A stretch of 64,000 nucleotides of DNA from NCBI RefSeq assembly GCF_037042905.1, contig NC_087254.1, positions 21,477,103 to 21,541,102 of the forward strand. The letters run 5' to 3'. Numbering within the stretch: the first letter of the stretch is position 1; every line of letters begins with the position of its first letter. Below are positions 46,993 to 59,546 of the stretch, piece after piece. Source of the DNA: Lytechinus pictus (Eukaryota > Echinodermata > Echinoidea > Temnopleuroida > Toxopneustidae). The position numbers were made by a program, and so were the translations under genes. The notes beneath the pieces were generated by a model. That model saw nothing but the letters and a program-made list of their open reading frames with translations. It did no database searches and was not told the DNA's origin.

Positions 46993-47814
46993 CAGTGCGT
47001 CCCAGAAAAAACGAAACCGAGATTAAGCAATGATTTATCATAACTTAATCACAAGTGCAATAGACAAATGACCTACCATTGTAAAGCTTAGAATCTCCTC
47101 TTTCATCTGATATGACTTAGATTATTCCTCATTCACGCATGAGTGAGCAAAAACAATTTGAAGAAAGGATACCAAAAACTGATTTGGCGAAGGGTATCTG
47201 AATTTCAAAAAGAAAATCACATGCCTAAAAAGTTCAATATCTGCTCTTTTATTTGATACCTTTATCACAAAAATTGGTCAAGAAGTAATAAGTTATATTC
47301 CCTCGAAACAATGCTTGTATTTTTCTATAATTTCATTAAATAAAACGTGTTTTCACCGGTTTCCCACAGAAGTTATCGTATGGTTAACAAAAGACTTAAT
47401 GCATGGCTGGTCGTCAACAAAACGGAGTGTCGAGTGAGTTTGAACGCTAGCCTGTAAAACCTCTTCATTTTATGAAATTATTAAAATTCAAGCCTTATTT
47501 CAAATAACCAGAACTTTGTTATTTCTTGACCATTTTCGGTAATTGAGGTATCAAATTAAAGAGCAGATATTGAACTTTTTAAAAATGTGGTTTTCTTTTT
47601 GAAACCCAGATACAGCCCGCCAAATGACTTTTTGGCATCCCCTCTTCAAATTGTTTTTGCTCACTCATGCGTGAATGAGAAATAATCTAAGTAATTTTAG
47701 ATGAAAGAGGAGATTCTAAGCTTTACAAAGGTAGGTCATTTGTCTATTGTATTTATGATTGAGTTATGATAAATCATCGATAAATCTCGGTTTCGTTTTT
47801 TCTGGGACGCACTG
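46993..47814. mobile_element. Fold-back Tc1/mariner-like element, TIR CAGTGCGTCCCAGAAA
   Basis: It begins CAGTGCGTCCCAGAAAAAAC and ends TTTCTGGGACGCACTG with TA on both sides. The arms are complementary for over 300 bp (for example CTCATTCACGCATGAGTGAG and its match), so nearly the whole 822-bp element can fold back. It is non-coding and lies downstream of PM20D2-like copy 1. Confidence 0.82.
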
Positions 47815-48654
47815 TATATCTTAGTTGGATGGGTGTTCATGTGCCAACTTTAGTCCAGATAAGGAGCATGCTAAGTTGAATTAGAAAATATTAATTACAG
47901 ATTATCAGTTACTCAAAATTTCCTTTGTGGGGCATGTGGATTCTATGTGATAGCTGAAATGAATTACTAGTACATATTGATGCAATTATATAATTACCAA
48001 TACTTAAAGTTTCCATTTTGCCTTTTATAGCTGAAATAGATTACATATGGATACAATTAATTTGGAATATTGCTTGGTGTTCTCTTAGCATTGATTGAGT
48101 TGAAGGCAATTTTGGATCAGACTTTTATGGAGTGCCAGTCATAGACTTACTATTCACAAAATACAGATTGTTTCAATCCTTTTAGTGTCCCCAAAATAAA
48201 TTTTGATATAGAGAAAGAGCATTCAATAGAAGTGTGGATTTAAATTCTTAAGTCTGAAGTTAAACCACCCACTGATTTTAAATGAATGATACTGTTTGTG
48301 TAATTTAGGACTTGATCATCACATTCTATTTCAGTGCAAAATGGACTTAATTCTTCAATATTTTCTTAATATATGTTACATGTTTCATGTTAATGCTAGG
48401 ATTATTTTAATGAAGAATTTTACTCACAAATCAGTTGTATAAAAATACCCTTGTAAATTCGGCTCGGTGTAAAAATACCAACTCAATTAAGTGTTATTAA
48501 TTTGGTGCAGAAGATCTACAGTATGATTTTAAAATGTTACCCTTTCCATTAGTTCGACATTATAATTCTAATTTTCTTCTCAGAATATTTCTTTTTTAAT
48601 CTACTGTACATGGAGAGGCTTTTGGAATTTTTTTGCAAGGGGATTTAAGACTGG

Positions 48655-48718
48655 TCATTTATACCTCTGTCATTTATACCTCTGCCATTTTTACCTCTGC
48701 CATTATTACCTGGCACCG
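48655..48718. repeat. TTTATACCTCTGCCA minisatellite
   Basis: Four ~15-base units of ATTTATACCTCTGTC/GCC. Confidence 0.75.
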
Positions 48719-49244
48719 TAAATTCATCTTTTTACCATCAGACTTTTAATAGAAATATTGGGAAATTAACATTTGTCTATTAGTATTTAATTAAAAAATA
48801 CTTGTATAGTGGATACAGCTCTCTGAAAGTAGATAAGTCTCTTATGATAGACATGATAATATATAGATATACTGTATGTTTTTAGACTTTATTTGTATTT
48901 ATAATGATTGGAAGTCGATCATTGAATGATATTTAGATCTTTGATGAAATAAAGATACTATTTTGAAAATAAGATGTTCTCTTTTTATCATTTTTTTTTA
49001 AATTTTTCATGGAGGAAAAAATATCATTGCTCACTGTATGTCAATTTCATTTCACAGCTGTTCTTTATGCACTCCTTATCTTAGTAATAATTGACAGTGG
49101 CACCATAACACTTTGAGCACACAAAAGATTGAGGGGCAAATCATTTTGTTCATAATGGTTATAGCCCCTCCAAACGTTTGAACGGAACATTTCAGCGCCA
49201 CTGACAACCATTGCATACTTGATACCATCACGTATCAGAAACCT

Positions 49245-49385
49245 CGTCCACTTCCTCCTCCTCCTTTTTCTTCTGCTCTTATCTTTCTCTTCCTCTTCGT
49301 CTCCCTCGTCTTCTTCCTCTTTCTCTTCCTCTGCTTTTCCTTTTCTTCCTCCTTTTCCTTTCTCTTCCTCTTCCTCCAGCCTCCT
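49245..49385. repeat. CTTCCTCCTCC polypyrimidine microsatellite
   Basis: Almost only C and T on the plus strand; frames on both strands here are compositional. Confidence 0.85.
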
Positions 49386-49399
49386 CATTATTCTCCTCT

Positions 49400-52300
49400 C
49401 TCTTCTGTCAAGAAGGCATTCTCATGAAGAATTTTGTCAGTGATTTTCTCTTACTAATTTGCTCTCAGCCAAGCAGATGTGAGGAGAGTCTGTGAAATTC
49501 ACAGACGAAATCTTTTCGAAACGCTCTCTTGTGAATATATACCTCCAATGATAATCCCCTCACATCAGTTACCTGTCTAGATCAGCTAATATTGGACCAA
49601 AACTTCATTAAAAAGGTTTGCATTGATTATTGTACAAAACAGAAGAGAACTTCAAACAGCTTCAAACTCGTATTTATAAACTTGTGTTTGTAACTTGATC
49701 ATCCACTGTGCTTTAATAGCAACCTCTATAGGGATGGGGTGGGGGTCTTGCACTGCAGGCTCTCACTCCACCCACCCGTGATAATTATCCTCCTTTTGGT
49801 AGTCTGTTTTATCTTATTATATTTAGTTTGATTTGAGCTTATTATAGTTTACAAATTTAATAATCATGCTAAGAAACATTCAAAAGAAAAGATCTTACTT
49901 TAACCTATGCTATAAGAGGCCAATTATTGATTTGAATATGTTTTAGGGTTAAACATGGAAAATTGTAAACCATAATTTGTCAAGTATATGACCTAAGTAT
50001 TTTTTGTTTTGTTTTAATGTTTCTTAACTATTATCTGTAAGGGCCTCTATATTATTATATACCTCTCTCTGTATGTCATAATTATATTTATTTATGTAAT
50101 TGATTTCTAACTGTGTTTCAATGTAATTGTCCATAAAAGTGTTTATTTGTAATATTGAGAATGATCCAATATGTGTGGATTTTAATCATTGAATTATGAA
50201 ACTAGCAGCTTAGGCATGGGCCGCGGTAGCAGTTAGGAGGGGGCTGGAGGGGGCCACTTTTTTCCAAAACCATGTTAAACAACAACAAAAATGACCAGAT
50301 TTCAAAACCGTTTCGCGGCCCCTGTTAGGGAAATCGTAAGTATAGGCAGTAATCAGGGGCTGATCCAGGATTTTCCAAAAAATTAAGGGGGGCACATTTT
50401 CCCCGATAATTTTTTTACAAGCAACAAAAAAAGGGGGAAGGCCCTGGCTTTCAAAAGGGGCCGGGGCACGCTGTGTTATAACGGCATATTTTTCTATAGT
50501 GCCTATCAAAAGGGGGGAAGGGCTGGCGGTTTCCCCCCCCCCCCCCCCCCGATCCGCCAGTGAGCGTAATGAGAGAAAAAAAAGAGGAGCATAGCATACC
50601 GCGCAAAAAGTTGCTTAATGCAAGTCCCGAGCGAGTAAGAAAAATAAAAATCACCTTTTCATGATGAGAATCTAGCTTAAAGCAGACATGATCAGAAAAT
50701 AACATACACTTTTCCTTTTCTCTTCTTTTTGTTCTTGGTTGTAGGCCTGTATTTTGGGCCGGGCATGGCCCAAAGTCCCAAACCCCGGCTGTGCGCCAAT
50801 GCTATGCGGGTGTGGTCCTGAAACAGAGCCCCCTGAACCTCTTTGATATCAAGACATCTTCCCGATGCCTGCTATTTTTTAAAACAAATCCTTTCCTCAA
50901 CACATTACTTCAACACGTTGCGTAATAAAAATTTTCAGGGGGCACAACATAGCAAATGTGGCAAAAAAAGTTGCTCCCGAGCGGGAGAAGCGAGCGAGAA
51001 AAAATCACGTTGAGACTCTAGCTTTGAGATAGATCTAGAATGACATGATATTCAGAAAATTACACAATATCTCACAATTCCTCTCCTTTTCTTTTTTTGA
51101 TCTTGGTTTAAAACTTTTGGGGGGCATGGCCCAAACCCTTCCATCTGTATGCCAGTGTTCATGATGCGGGTGGGGTCCGGGACGGAACCTCTTGATATGG
51201 AGCCATTTTAATCTTGCAAGCGTAAAGCTTTACTTAGTTACAAGGGACATAACATGTATAAGGGGATGTGTCTAGCCTTGGCTTTAAATTAGGACTTTTT
51301 TTGTCCAGATTGAGACCGTTGTTGCATATGACCTTATCCAGTTTATAATCAGGTGATAATAGACTTCATACACAATGTTATACGCCATCCATTTTTCTTC
51401 CCGTTAATTCTTTATTTTCAATCCTCGGCAGCCCGTTGCTAAGTTCTTATAATGGTCCTTCTCCTTTTCTTCTTTTTTCTTGTTCCTTTTCAGTTCTTCA
51501 TTTTTTAATTTAGCCTTTGGCTCATTCCATTCTACCTTCATTTCCCGCTTCTTTTTGCCTCCTTTCTGTCCTTATATATCCCCCATTCTTTCCCATGCCA
51601 TTTTGTCATTTAATTCACTTTGTTACTATAATTTCCGCGGGATGATTTGTTGATTCTTTCTCACGGTGTTCTTCTTTCCTTCCTTTTCCCTTCCGTGATC
51701 GATTGTTATGTTCTTTCTTTCCCTTTTCTTCAGTTCACTTTTTCCCTTTCCCTCATACCCCCCCCCCCCTTCCCTCCCTTCAGGCTCTGTTCTATGTAAT
51801 TTTTTTTTTGGGGGGGGGGCTTGAGAAATTTTCGATGTTGGTTTATTCAATTCAATATAAATGGTCTATATTGTAGGTAACCTAATACTGACTTAGCAGA
51901 TATAGTGGCCCCCCCCCCCCCCCCATTATAGCCTATTTCAATATCATGCGAGGAAACGTTACTATTATACAGCGATTAAGCGAAAAAAAATCACATTTTC
52001 AAAATGTTGAGAATTTTTCATCTATAACATGCATCGGGGTCTGATGGGTGTTATAGATGAAGGCATTTAACGATAGGGGGTAGGACTGGTTATCATGAAA
52101 TGGGTTTGTGACTTTGTGAGTGTTGGTCTCTTTAAGAGCGATATTACTCTCAAAATTTAGAGACTTTCGACCTAAAAAGGTAGGCCTACTATAATAGAAG
52201 ATGGCAGGAGATGGGGTTTTAATGTCAATGATACCCCTTTAGAAATATTACGAGGGAATCTGCACCAGGGAGATTTTTTTTGGGTTTGTTTGTTTGAAGT

Positions 52301-53950
52301 GAAATCTTGCATTTATGCACTTTATCTTCCAAATAAATGTAAATCTGCAACATCGTTAAATTACTATGGGATACTCAACATAAACGCTGCAAAAGAATAC
52401 GACCCAGTGATCACTGCCCTGTATAACACAAAAGTCTATACACAATATGAGAATACAGTCAAACCATTCTTTATGTTGCTTCTAACATGGGGCGGGGACT
52501 ATCGCCATGAGAATATTAGGGATGCGGCAAACATCGATTTGCCCTGCCCAATGACAACAAAATGAAAAAAAAATGAATCCATTGCAAAATGTGTTTGAAA
52601 AAAAAAACATCTGAAAGCTCTATAAAACCATCAAACTTGACATAAAAATACTATTAAACATATTTTTTGTTCAGTGTGCTTCACGTGCAAAATTCTGCAT
52701 TATAATTTGGCGCAGAGCGCGCCGAAAATTTTGGACATTGTCTTTACCTACCCCCTCTCGCCATCTGAAACATGGATCAACACTCTTGACTCTAAATTAT
52801 TTATTCAATAAGTTTAGCCTCAATCAGGGAATAAATTATGTAGCGACAGAGCCATTTCTTTAAAAAAAATCCTAAAAAGAATGACAAATTAAAATTCGGC
52901 TTGACAAAACACGGACAGGTTTAGAGTTAAAACTTCAGTAGGCCTATTGTTATATTCGTGGTGGGTATATAGGGATGTAATACACAAACATATAACGTCC
53001 TTAAAGGCTTAAAGAGAGCATGTTTTCTGCATTTCGATGCATGTGTTTTTGTGAGGGAGCGTTGAGCGACCGAGCGAGAAAAAAAAAATCGAATTTGAAC
53101 AGTAAAAAAACTTTGATTTTAAGGCCTACATATGTATCTATTTTTTTATTTTGTGGTCGATTTATATTTTTTTTTGGGGGGTGTGTGCTTGAGCGATTGG
53201 GGGGGGGGGGGCTTCAGTCCCCAATGCCCCCCCCCCCCCCCTTAAACCGCTCCTGCATGCTCCCCTTCCTCTCTTTTTTTCTTTTTTAAAATGTTTATCC
53301 CGGTGAAACCCCCCGAGGGAGGGGGCAACTAGCCTACCCCCTCATTACGCCACTGCAGATCTTGTTCATTTTGACTGCATGGAATTTGTCGTGGTACCCT
53401 TGTTAATTTGATACACATTTACTTTATTCATTTACTTTTGTTCATCGCTTATCGCGTCACTGCACCCAAGCCACGCCCATTCAGACACGCCCTCTTTCCT
53501 TCACCCGCGGAACTCCATCATTCGCCTATCAGGCCCAGTCTCCCCAGCCCGGGCCGCCCGGATGGAAACGGCCACGCCGGTCTAGCCGTCTAGCCCATCG
53601 GCGCGACATGCATGTGTTTACATGCTCTCTGCTAAACTCCCCGCGAGCATATAACTTGGAGCTGAACGGTTCTGAACTCGCATGATATATTTCTGACTGC
53701 CATCAGCGGATATAAGCAGGCATATCTGAGATTATATCCTACATAGAGTAAATCCTGTATAGTGATTGGTTCAAGTAGCATCATGTGACCGAATATATTT
53801 CAACTATGATGTTGCGTGACGTCAGACCTCGATATATTTTTGGATATACCAATATTCTGACGTCATTATTTCACAAAACTGGATATCTCGGCGCACCGGC
53901 TTGCGCGCTCTCTCTCTCCCGGGCGCGCAAGTCCAGCGCGATGCGTCAGC
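49400..53950. other. Intergenic stretch, repeat debris
   Basis: It contains GATCCAGGATTTTCCAAAA-type interspersed repeats (50340-50560, 50930-51180), homopolymer C and G runs (50535, 51770, 51905, 53200-53240), pyrimidine-rich DNA at 51450-51790, and a GC-rich patch at 53870-53990. No gene was recognised. Confidence 0.5.
52016..52054. repeat. Hairpin TTCATCTATAACA
   Basis: TTCATCTATAACA is inverted as TGTTATAGATGAA around a ~13-base spacer. Confidence 0.7.
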
Positions 53951-54107
53951 GCAGACACTAATCTGCGTTCCGCTGGGCGCGGTGGCTCGGAGAAAAGTAG
54001 GTAATTCAACAGGACTTTGCATGCTCAGCGCATAGATTTTGATTTTGGATATAAATTATTAAAAGTAGGATATAAAGCAAATATATCAGGCGTTTCATTC
54101 GAAAGCA

Positions 54108-54225
54108 TAGTGGGAATTATTAATCCTCGGTTGGACTGGCAAAACTACTATATTTCCCTCGGGGCTTCGCCCCTCGGGAAAAAATAGTAATTGCCAGACC
54201 AACCTCGGATAAATAATTCCACTAT
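54108..54225. repeat. Long hairpin with CCCTCGGGGCTTCGCCCCTC loop
   Basis: ATAGTGGGAATTATTAATCC is paired with GGATAAATAATTCCACTAT, and GGTTGGACTGGCAA with TTGCCAGACCAACC. The centre is a GC hairpin. The arms are about 50 bp with few mismatches. Confidence 0.8.
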
Positions 54226-54404
54226 ACTTTCTCAAAGCCCGATATATTTGTTTAATATTAGCAGGTATCGTATTTGTCTCGAGATTACATACCGTATGGG
54301 TACTAGTATTCAACCCGGCATAATTCAAAGATTTTGACATATTCCCCAAAATATTTAGAAATAGGGAATTCATCTTAATTTCACACCTTTGTTATTTCCA
54401 GGGT

Positions 54405-54800
54405 AATCTGTTGTCGATATTTTCTTTGTCAATCTGTCGACTGTATGCGCGGAGGATCGAATTATGCGGCGATGGCCTTTTGCACTGAATGGTACTAGTA
54501 TTCAACCTAGTGAGGATTGATAGCAAATCTCAAAAGGGTTTAGATTGCTAAATTAGATCTAGATCTATGTAAATTTCTGGCTTTGATTAATTCCCTGTTT
54601 GGTCTCATCTCAAATGGTCTAGTCCATAGTCGGATGGGACAAGGGCAGATTGAGAGACAGGGCCATCTTTCATCGCTAGGTTGAATACTAGTACCGATGG
54701 GTTGAATACTAGTACCAAAAACCGTCGCCGTATAATTCGATCGCCCGCGCACACAGTCAACTGGTTGAAGAAAAAAATAACGGAAAAAGAATAACCAGCA
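54405..54800. mobile_element. Inverted-repeat element with GGTTGAATACTAGTACC motifs
   Basis: The left arm GTCGACTGTATGCGCGG, GATCGAATTATGCGGCGA and GGTACTAGTATTCAACC is inverted at the right (GTACTAGTATTCAACC motif twice, TCGCCGTATAATTCGATCGC, CGCGCACACAGTCAAC). Further single motifs lie at 54300 and 54880. Confidence 0.7.
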
Positions 54801-55194
54801 TTTGCTCTTGGAAATAAAACGGGTCTGAATTTCAGGTAAATTCTATATTTCTATATATTTGAGGAAACTCTCCAAACGGGTTGAATACTAGTGCCCTTAC
54901 GGTACCGTACGGTAGTTAGATTAATTGGAAAACTAAAGTGGGTCTGAGTACCGGTATAACGTCAATTTTAAAAAGTTATTCGTATTTATTTTATATCGTA
55001 ACGCGTTCTCTGTGTGTGGCTGTGCAGCTGTGACTGTGTCTGTGTGAATTGAAAGAGGGACAAATTGAGGGCAGGGAGATCTTTTTTTAATTGTGTTTCA
55101 TTAAAATTGAAATTCCTCACAAGTGTTGAATCATCATCTCACAGTGACAGACGGCCTAAGCAAAGCCAAAGCGGGGCCAAAGCAACTAGGCCTA

Positions 55195-55891
55195 TTCAAT
55201 TCAATTCAAGGTTTTATTAAAAACATGAGTCGCAGCCAAATGGCTGAATTGGTCATGACTCATGTATACAAAGTAAAAACATTTAAAAGACTCATTACAT
55301 ATTTCAAACATTAAAAAGCAGTAACCTTTGTAAAAACTGACATGAGAAATATGTGTATAGGCAAGAATACTCAGGCAATGAAAATTTATATACATGTACA
55401 TAAGATAATGAGGAAAAGGTAAATTAAGATAAGAATATAAAAACAAATAAGTAAGCTGCAAAAGATCAATAAAAATACATGGATATTAATAAAACAGTTG
55501 ATTTCCTCATTCATGAAAAAACTTGATATTGCAAGTAGGCTGGTATTGTATTTGTATTGCTTTCAAATGAGCAATGGGTTTATTGATTAATGATTGGGCA
55601 TGTCTTTATTCAGGAGATCTATGAAATATGGTATGGGGCTATTGCGAAATCGATTTGTCTTACATTTGTATTGCTGATATCTAGGAGTATGTCGGAGATT
55701 GATGGTTAAGTTTTTTGGAGGAGGTAACCAGGTACTGAATGTTGGATGTTTGGTTAAAGACATTGCGAAATCCAGGCTGAGTTTCTCCCTTCTGTATTCC
55801 AGAGTAGGAATTTCACATGATAGGCAAGCACTGGCATAATCTGTGTAGTTTGGGCCCAACATGATTCTACAAGCTCTTTTTTGAATTTGCT
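55195..55891 (-). mobile_element. LINE remnant, C-terminal RT tail and 3'UTR
   Basis: The minus-strand frame 55891-55587 reads QIQKRACRIMLGPNYTDY, then LEYRREKLSLDFA, PRYQQYKCKTNRFRNSPIPY and IDLLNK, the standard C-terminal tail of jockey-superfamily RTs. A 3'UTR runs to 55195 and ends in TTGAATTGAAT-type repeats, the usual tail of this LINE class. It is truncated upstream at about 55891. Confidence 0.75.
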
Positions 55892-56079
55892 ATGAAGTAT
55901 GATCATGCGAATGTGCCGCAATACGCCAGACGGTGGCCTGTACTTATAGAGAAGAAGAAGAAGAATGAGGCAGAATCTGTTGACTTGTCCTTTTCTTTTT
56001 TGCTTTCTTAACATTACTCCCAGTCTAAAATTATTTAAGTCTAACTTTAAGACTAATACCTCAGAGGCTCAGCAATTTG

Positions 56080-56220
56080 CTCTACGGCGGCCATATGGCG
56101 AGTCGAAAACAGCTGTTTTAACATAATAGATCTAGTTCATAGAGTCTAGATCTATCTAGAGGTGGTTTGAATAAAAATTAATAAAACTACTGTTTTCGAC
56201 TCCCCGTACGGCTGCTGTAA
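56080..56220. mobile_element. Short TIR element, TACGGCxGC and GTCGAAAACAG
   Basis: CTACGGCGGCCATATGGCGA and GTCGAAAACAG are inverted as CTGTTTTCGAC and TCCCCGTACGGCTGCTGTA. It lies about 0.8 kb upstream of copy 2. Confidence 0.6.
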
Positions 56221-56681
56221 ATTACAGTGTAATGTTAGAGCAAATGTGACTGAGGTGAGACTTTGACTTTGGTAACTAGGCCATTCTGTGATTTTAGGAA
56301 GTGGTCACCAAATTGAATCTACCTCCTTTCAAACATGTAAAGATACCTCGTTTTAGATATTTATGTAAAATTCTATGTTTACGATGCAAAGCTCTTAACT
56401 GGTTCCTTCTTTCCTTGTGCGAAATTAATTGGGCTCAGATTTCCGAGGGTGGTCAAGTTTTCAGTTGACATTGAAAATTCCACATAAGGGTTTAATTAGT
56501 CAAATGTGGAATTATAATTTTGTTATTAATCCATCTACCTCACATTCCCTGCTCTTCAAGATCACTCACAAAGTTTTAAAAAAATGATTACAAAATCGAT
56601 TCTCTAAATAAATAAATCACAAACAAGATATATTATAAGGGGATAAATTATTTTGATAATATACTGGTACTATATCTCTTC

Positions 56682-56745
56682 TTGAAAATGGAAACCAGGG
56701 TGTACAATTCTGGAGAATTTTCCGTAGCTGGTTTCCATTTTCACG
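56682..56745. repeat. Hairpin GAAAATGGAAACCAG
   Basis: GAAAATGGAAACCAG is inverted as CTGGTTTCCATTTTC with a ~34-base spacer, 240 bases upstream of the copy 2 start. Confidence 0.75.
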
Positions 56746-56984
56746 AGTAGATTAAACTAAAGACAGATTACAAGTGAGAATCTATTTAATTAAATCTCAT
56801 TATCTGTCTTTATCTACTCTTCACTCTTCGTCAAGACAGTTGTTAAGGGAGAGTCGATCTGGGATTTGTTTGGCTCTTCATGCAGACTTGATTAGGTAAT
56901 TTTTTTCTTGTTTTTACTGCTTTTGGGGTTCTAGCGCTATTGTATATCATTTGGACTCTCTTCTTCCTCTGGAGTCTGGTTACC

Positions 56985-57156
56985 ATGTCGAATTGGAACA
57001 ATAGAAAGCTCGCTGCACAGGCCAAGATAGATGAATCAGCCTCAGATCTAAATAAAATCAGTCAAGAGATCTGGTCCCATCCTGATCGAGCTTGGTTACA
57101 ATGAACATCATGCTCACAAGATTCTCACCGATTACCTAGAAAAGGAAGGTTTTGAG
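56985..57156 (+). pseudogene. PM20D2-like copy 2, exon 1, with 4-base insertion
   Basis: It opens MSNWNNRKLAAQAKIDESAS and reads KISQEIWSHP in frame. After the extra bases the sequence continues as ELGYNEHHAHK to EKEGFE in the +1-shifted frame, matching copy 1. The donor GTAAGA follows at 57157. The literal frame stops at 57102. Confidence 0.88.
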
Positions 57157-57269
57157 GTAAGATATGTTTTTTCGGAGGTAGGGAACGTACGCAGTGTCTC
57201 TGTCAGGCCTATAACAGAGAGAAAAAGATACTTGTTAGATATCTGACATTACACGAAATCGCTGTAGAC

Positions 57270-57556
57270 TGAGGCCCGTATTCTGAACTCGGGTTTAAAT
57301 CAAACCCTGGTTTAAAGTTTTGGTTTAACTATATGGAGAGCCAATTGGGGTACAAATCCCTAAGAGTGCACATCAAATTTATTAACTCATTATGACACCC
57401 AAATTGTCTGTAAATGATAACTGAAGTATTTTTCTTCATTATGAAAGGAAACAGAAAGGTAAACATATGAAATATGCAATATAAACAGAATTTTTGGCTC
57501 TATAATTTTAGCACAGAGTTAGACTGTGGTCTAAGTTAAACCTGACTTCAGAATAC
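57270..57556 (+). mobile_element. MITE, GGCCxGTATTCTGAA family, intron 1 of copy 2
   Basis: GAGGCCCGTATTCTGAACTC and CTGACTTCAGAATACAGGC are inverted ends. It is the same family as 39463-39748 but sits in a different intron, so it was inserted independently after the gene duplication. Confidence 0.75.
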
Positions 57557-58578
57557 AGGCTAAGAGTCCAAGGGAAATCGTATTGGTCAGGCAGGTTAAT
57601 GATAAAAACAATTTATTCTTCTTAAAATTTTTAAACTATTTTATTTATTTTAAAATCATTTTCAAAGCTTTTTGATTGGGCCAATATTATTGTAGGTGAT
57701 GGAGTTAAAGGAGGAGATTGAAACTAGGAAGAAGAATGGAGAAACACTTTTTAATTGTGGAGGGAACATCCATACTGTTTACAAACAGTTGAGTTTTTAT
57801 ATTTTCATATTTTTTCAAACAGATTCTGTTATAAGTTTTATTAAAAATGGAGTCTGTTGCTAAGAAATGGTTTCAATTCCATCATGGATAGATGGTTTGA
57901 GTTTCGCATTTCTTCTTTTCATTCTATTTTTTTTTCAATTTAAATAGTGATGAATGGAAGGGAAAGTATAAAAATTTGTGAAATTAGAATGAAATTGGGA
58001 ACCAGAAGTATGACCACCATCTCTTTTATGGGGGAGGGAGGAGATGGATTGCCATTTTGTACCAATGCATGATGAACTTAATAAATCTGATAGTCAATGA
58101 TAAATTCTATTTTGCTTCAATTGCACAAGGCATGCATAAAAATAGTGAATTCATAAACAATACCATTGAGAAGCATGAATGAGCATGAGAAAACAATTTT
58201 CCAAAAAAATTTAGGAACTAGACAAGCTCTCAGTTTGTTAACTAAAGTGAACGAAGTCTACATTTAGGCCAATTTTTTTTTCTTTCAGTTCTAATTTGTT
58301 AATTAAACATTATTTGTGCTCTTCAAATCCACTATTTTGATGTGGGCCGGGAAGGCCAAGTGTATAAGAAGACATATTTTTAATGGAGATATAGATAGAC
58401 ACAGTCACACAGACATGACCCTCTTCATTTAATTTGTTCTTCGTCTCCATTATATTCATGTTATATTAGATGATGTGATGTTCCTGTTGAGTTGCTGTTG
58501 TACTATTATTAATTTCCTCTCATCGACAATCAAGCCTCCCTTACAATAGTAGGTGTTTATTTTCAAACCCTACATTAG

Positions 58579-58782
58579 GTTACAAGAAATTATCACCTTG
58601 AGACTGCATTCAAGGCTACATATGGATCTGATACTGGCGTCCATGTTTGTGTGATCTGTGAATACGATGCTCTTCCTGAAATTGGCCATGCCTGCGGCCA
58701 TAACCTGATAGCTGAATGTGGAGCAGGTGCAGGTCTAGGGATCAAAGCTGCGTTAGAGCTTGATGACTCTCTGGTTGGCAGG
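58579..58782 (+). CDS. PM20D2-like copy 2, exon 2 (metal-binding core)
   Basis: This encodes [18 protein letters not shown] through [13 protein letters not shown] to DDSLVGR, 68 codons with both edges in phase 0. The acceptor is CTACATTAG and the donor GTAAGC. Only the last ten codons differ strongly from copy 1. Confidence 0.93.
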
Positions 58783-59397
58783 GTAAGCTTATATCTTTTT
58801 TTACGAAAAGTCCTCTGTTTATAATTGTAAGGAGGTGTTTCTTGTATGGTTGTCAAGAGGTGTTTATTGGATCAATAAATAATAAAGCTGATTTTAGTCT
58901 CTATGACCTGAGGTGAACCTTGGTTCTGTTATTCTGTTGATCAGGCAGACATAAATAGGAAATCATTTTCCTGGTATTGCATCGCAATTTGCTCCACATT
59001 CTGCATAAAGTCTTTTGTATGACATATTTTTACATAGGACTGTACATTACTTAGTTGAGAGCTTTTCTTTTATGACCAAAATTGCTATTCAAATTTGTAA
59101 AGCAAAATTATTCCCTGATTAATCACTAAACAGCGATCAATGCAGCATATGTCAAAAGAAATTACATAGTGCTACACACTTTCATCCAACTTGACAATCC
59201 GACTCAATCTTTATTATATAGATTGTACAATAAGTTTGTAGGAACGTCAAGACACTATAAAAAACTAAATGCCATTGGACATATGCTCTTCCAGTCATAG
59301 TTTACAAAGTTCTTGATATTCCTTCTTGACACACAGCATAATGATGATAATTATAATAATATCCTTGATATGAATACACAAATTTTCACACTTTCAG

Positions 59398-59546
59398 GTG
59401 ACGGTGCTTGGTACGCCAGCAGAAGAAGGAGCAGGAGGAAAGATAGACCTGATTAACGCTGGAGCCTTCAAGGATATGGACGTAGCTATGATGGCACATC
59501 CATATGCTTACACAGTACCACAACCTCTACACTTGTCAATGCTAGA
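59398..59546 (+). CDS. PM20D2-like copy 2, exon 3
   Basis: This encodes [18 protein letters not shown] and [15 protein letters not shown], keeping the glutamate pair and the ligand histidine. The acceptor is CTTTCAG and the donor GTAAGA; the length of 149 bases and end phase 2 equal those of copy 1. Confidence 0.92.

Larger units (their letters stand above)
46927..48953 (+). promoter_or_regulatory. Candidate poly(A) signals for PM20D2-like copy 1
   Basis: AATAAA hexamers occur at 46927-46932, in the context GGCAATAAAATG, and at 48948-48953. Either would give copy 1 a long 3'UTR (1.5 or 3.5 kb). The second would place the CAGTGCGT-type element at 46993-47814 inside the transcript. Which one is used cannot be told from sequence. 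Confidence 0.35.

Noticed and set aside
52290..52565. 91-codon ORF
   Set aside because: Its composition is plausible, but it has no known motif, splice signals or neighbouring exons, so it cannot be separated from chance.
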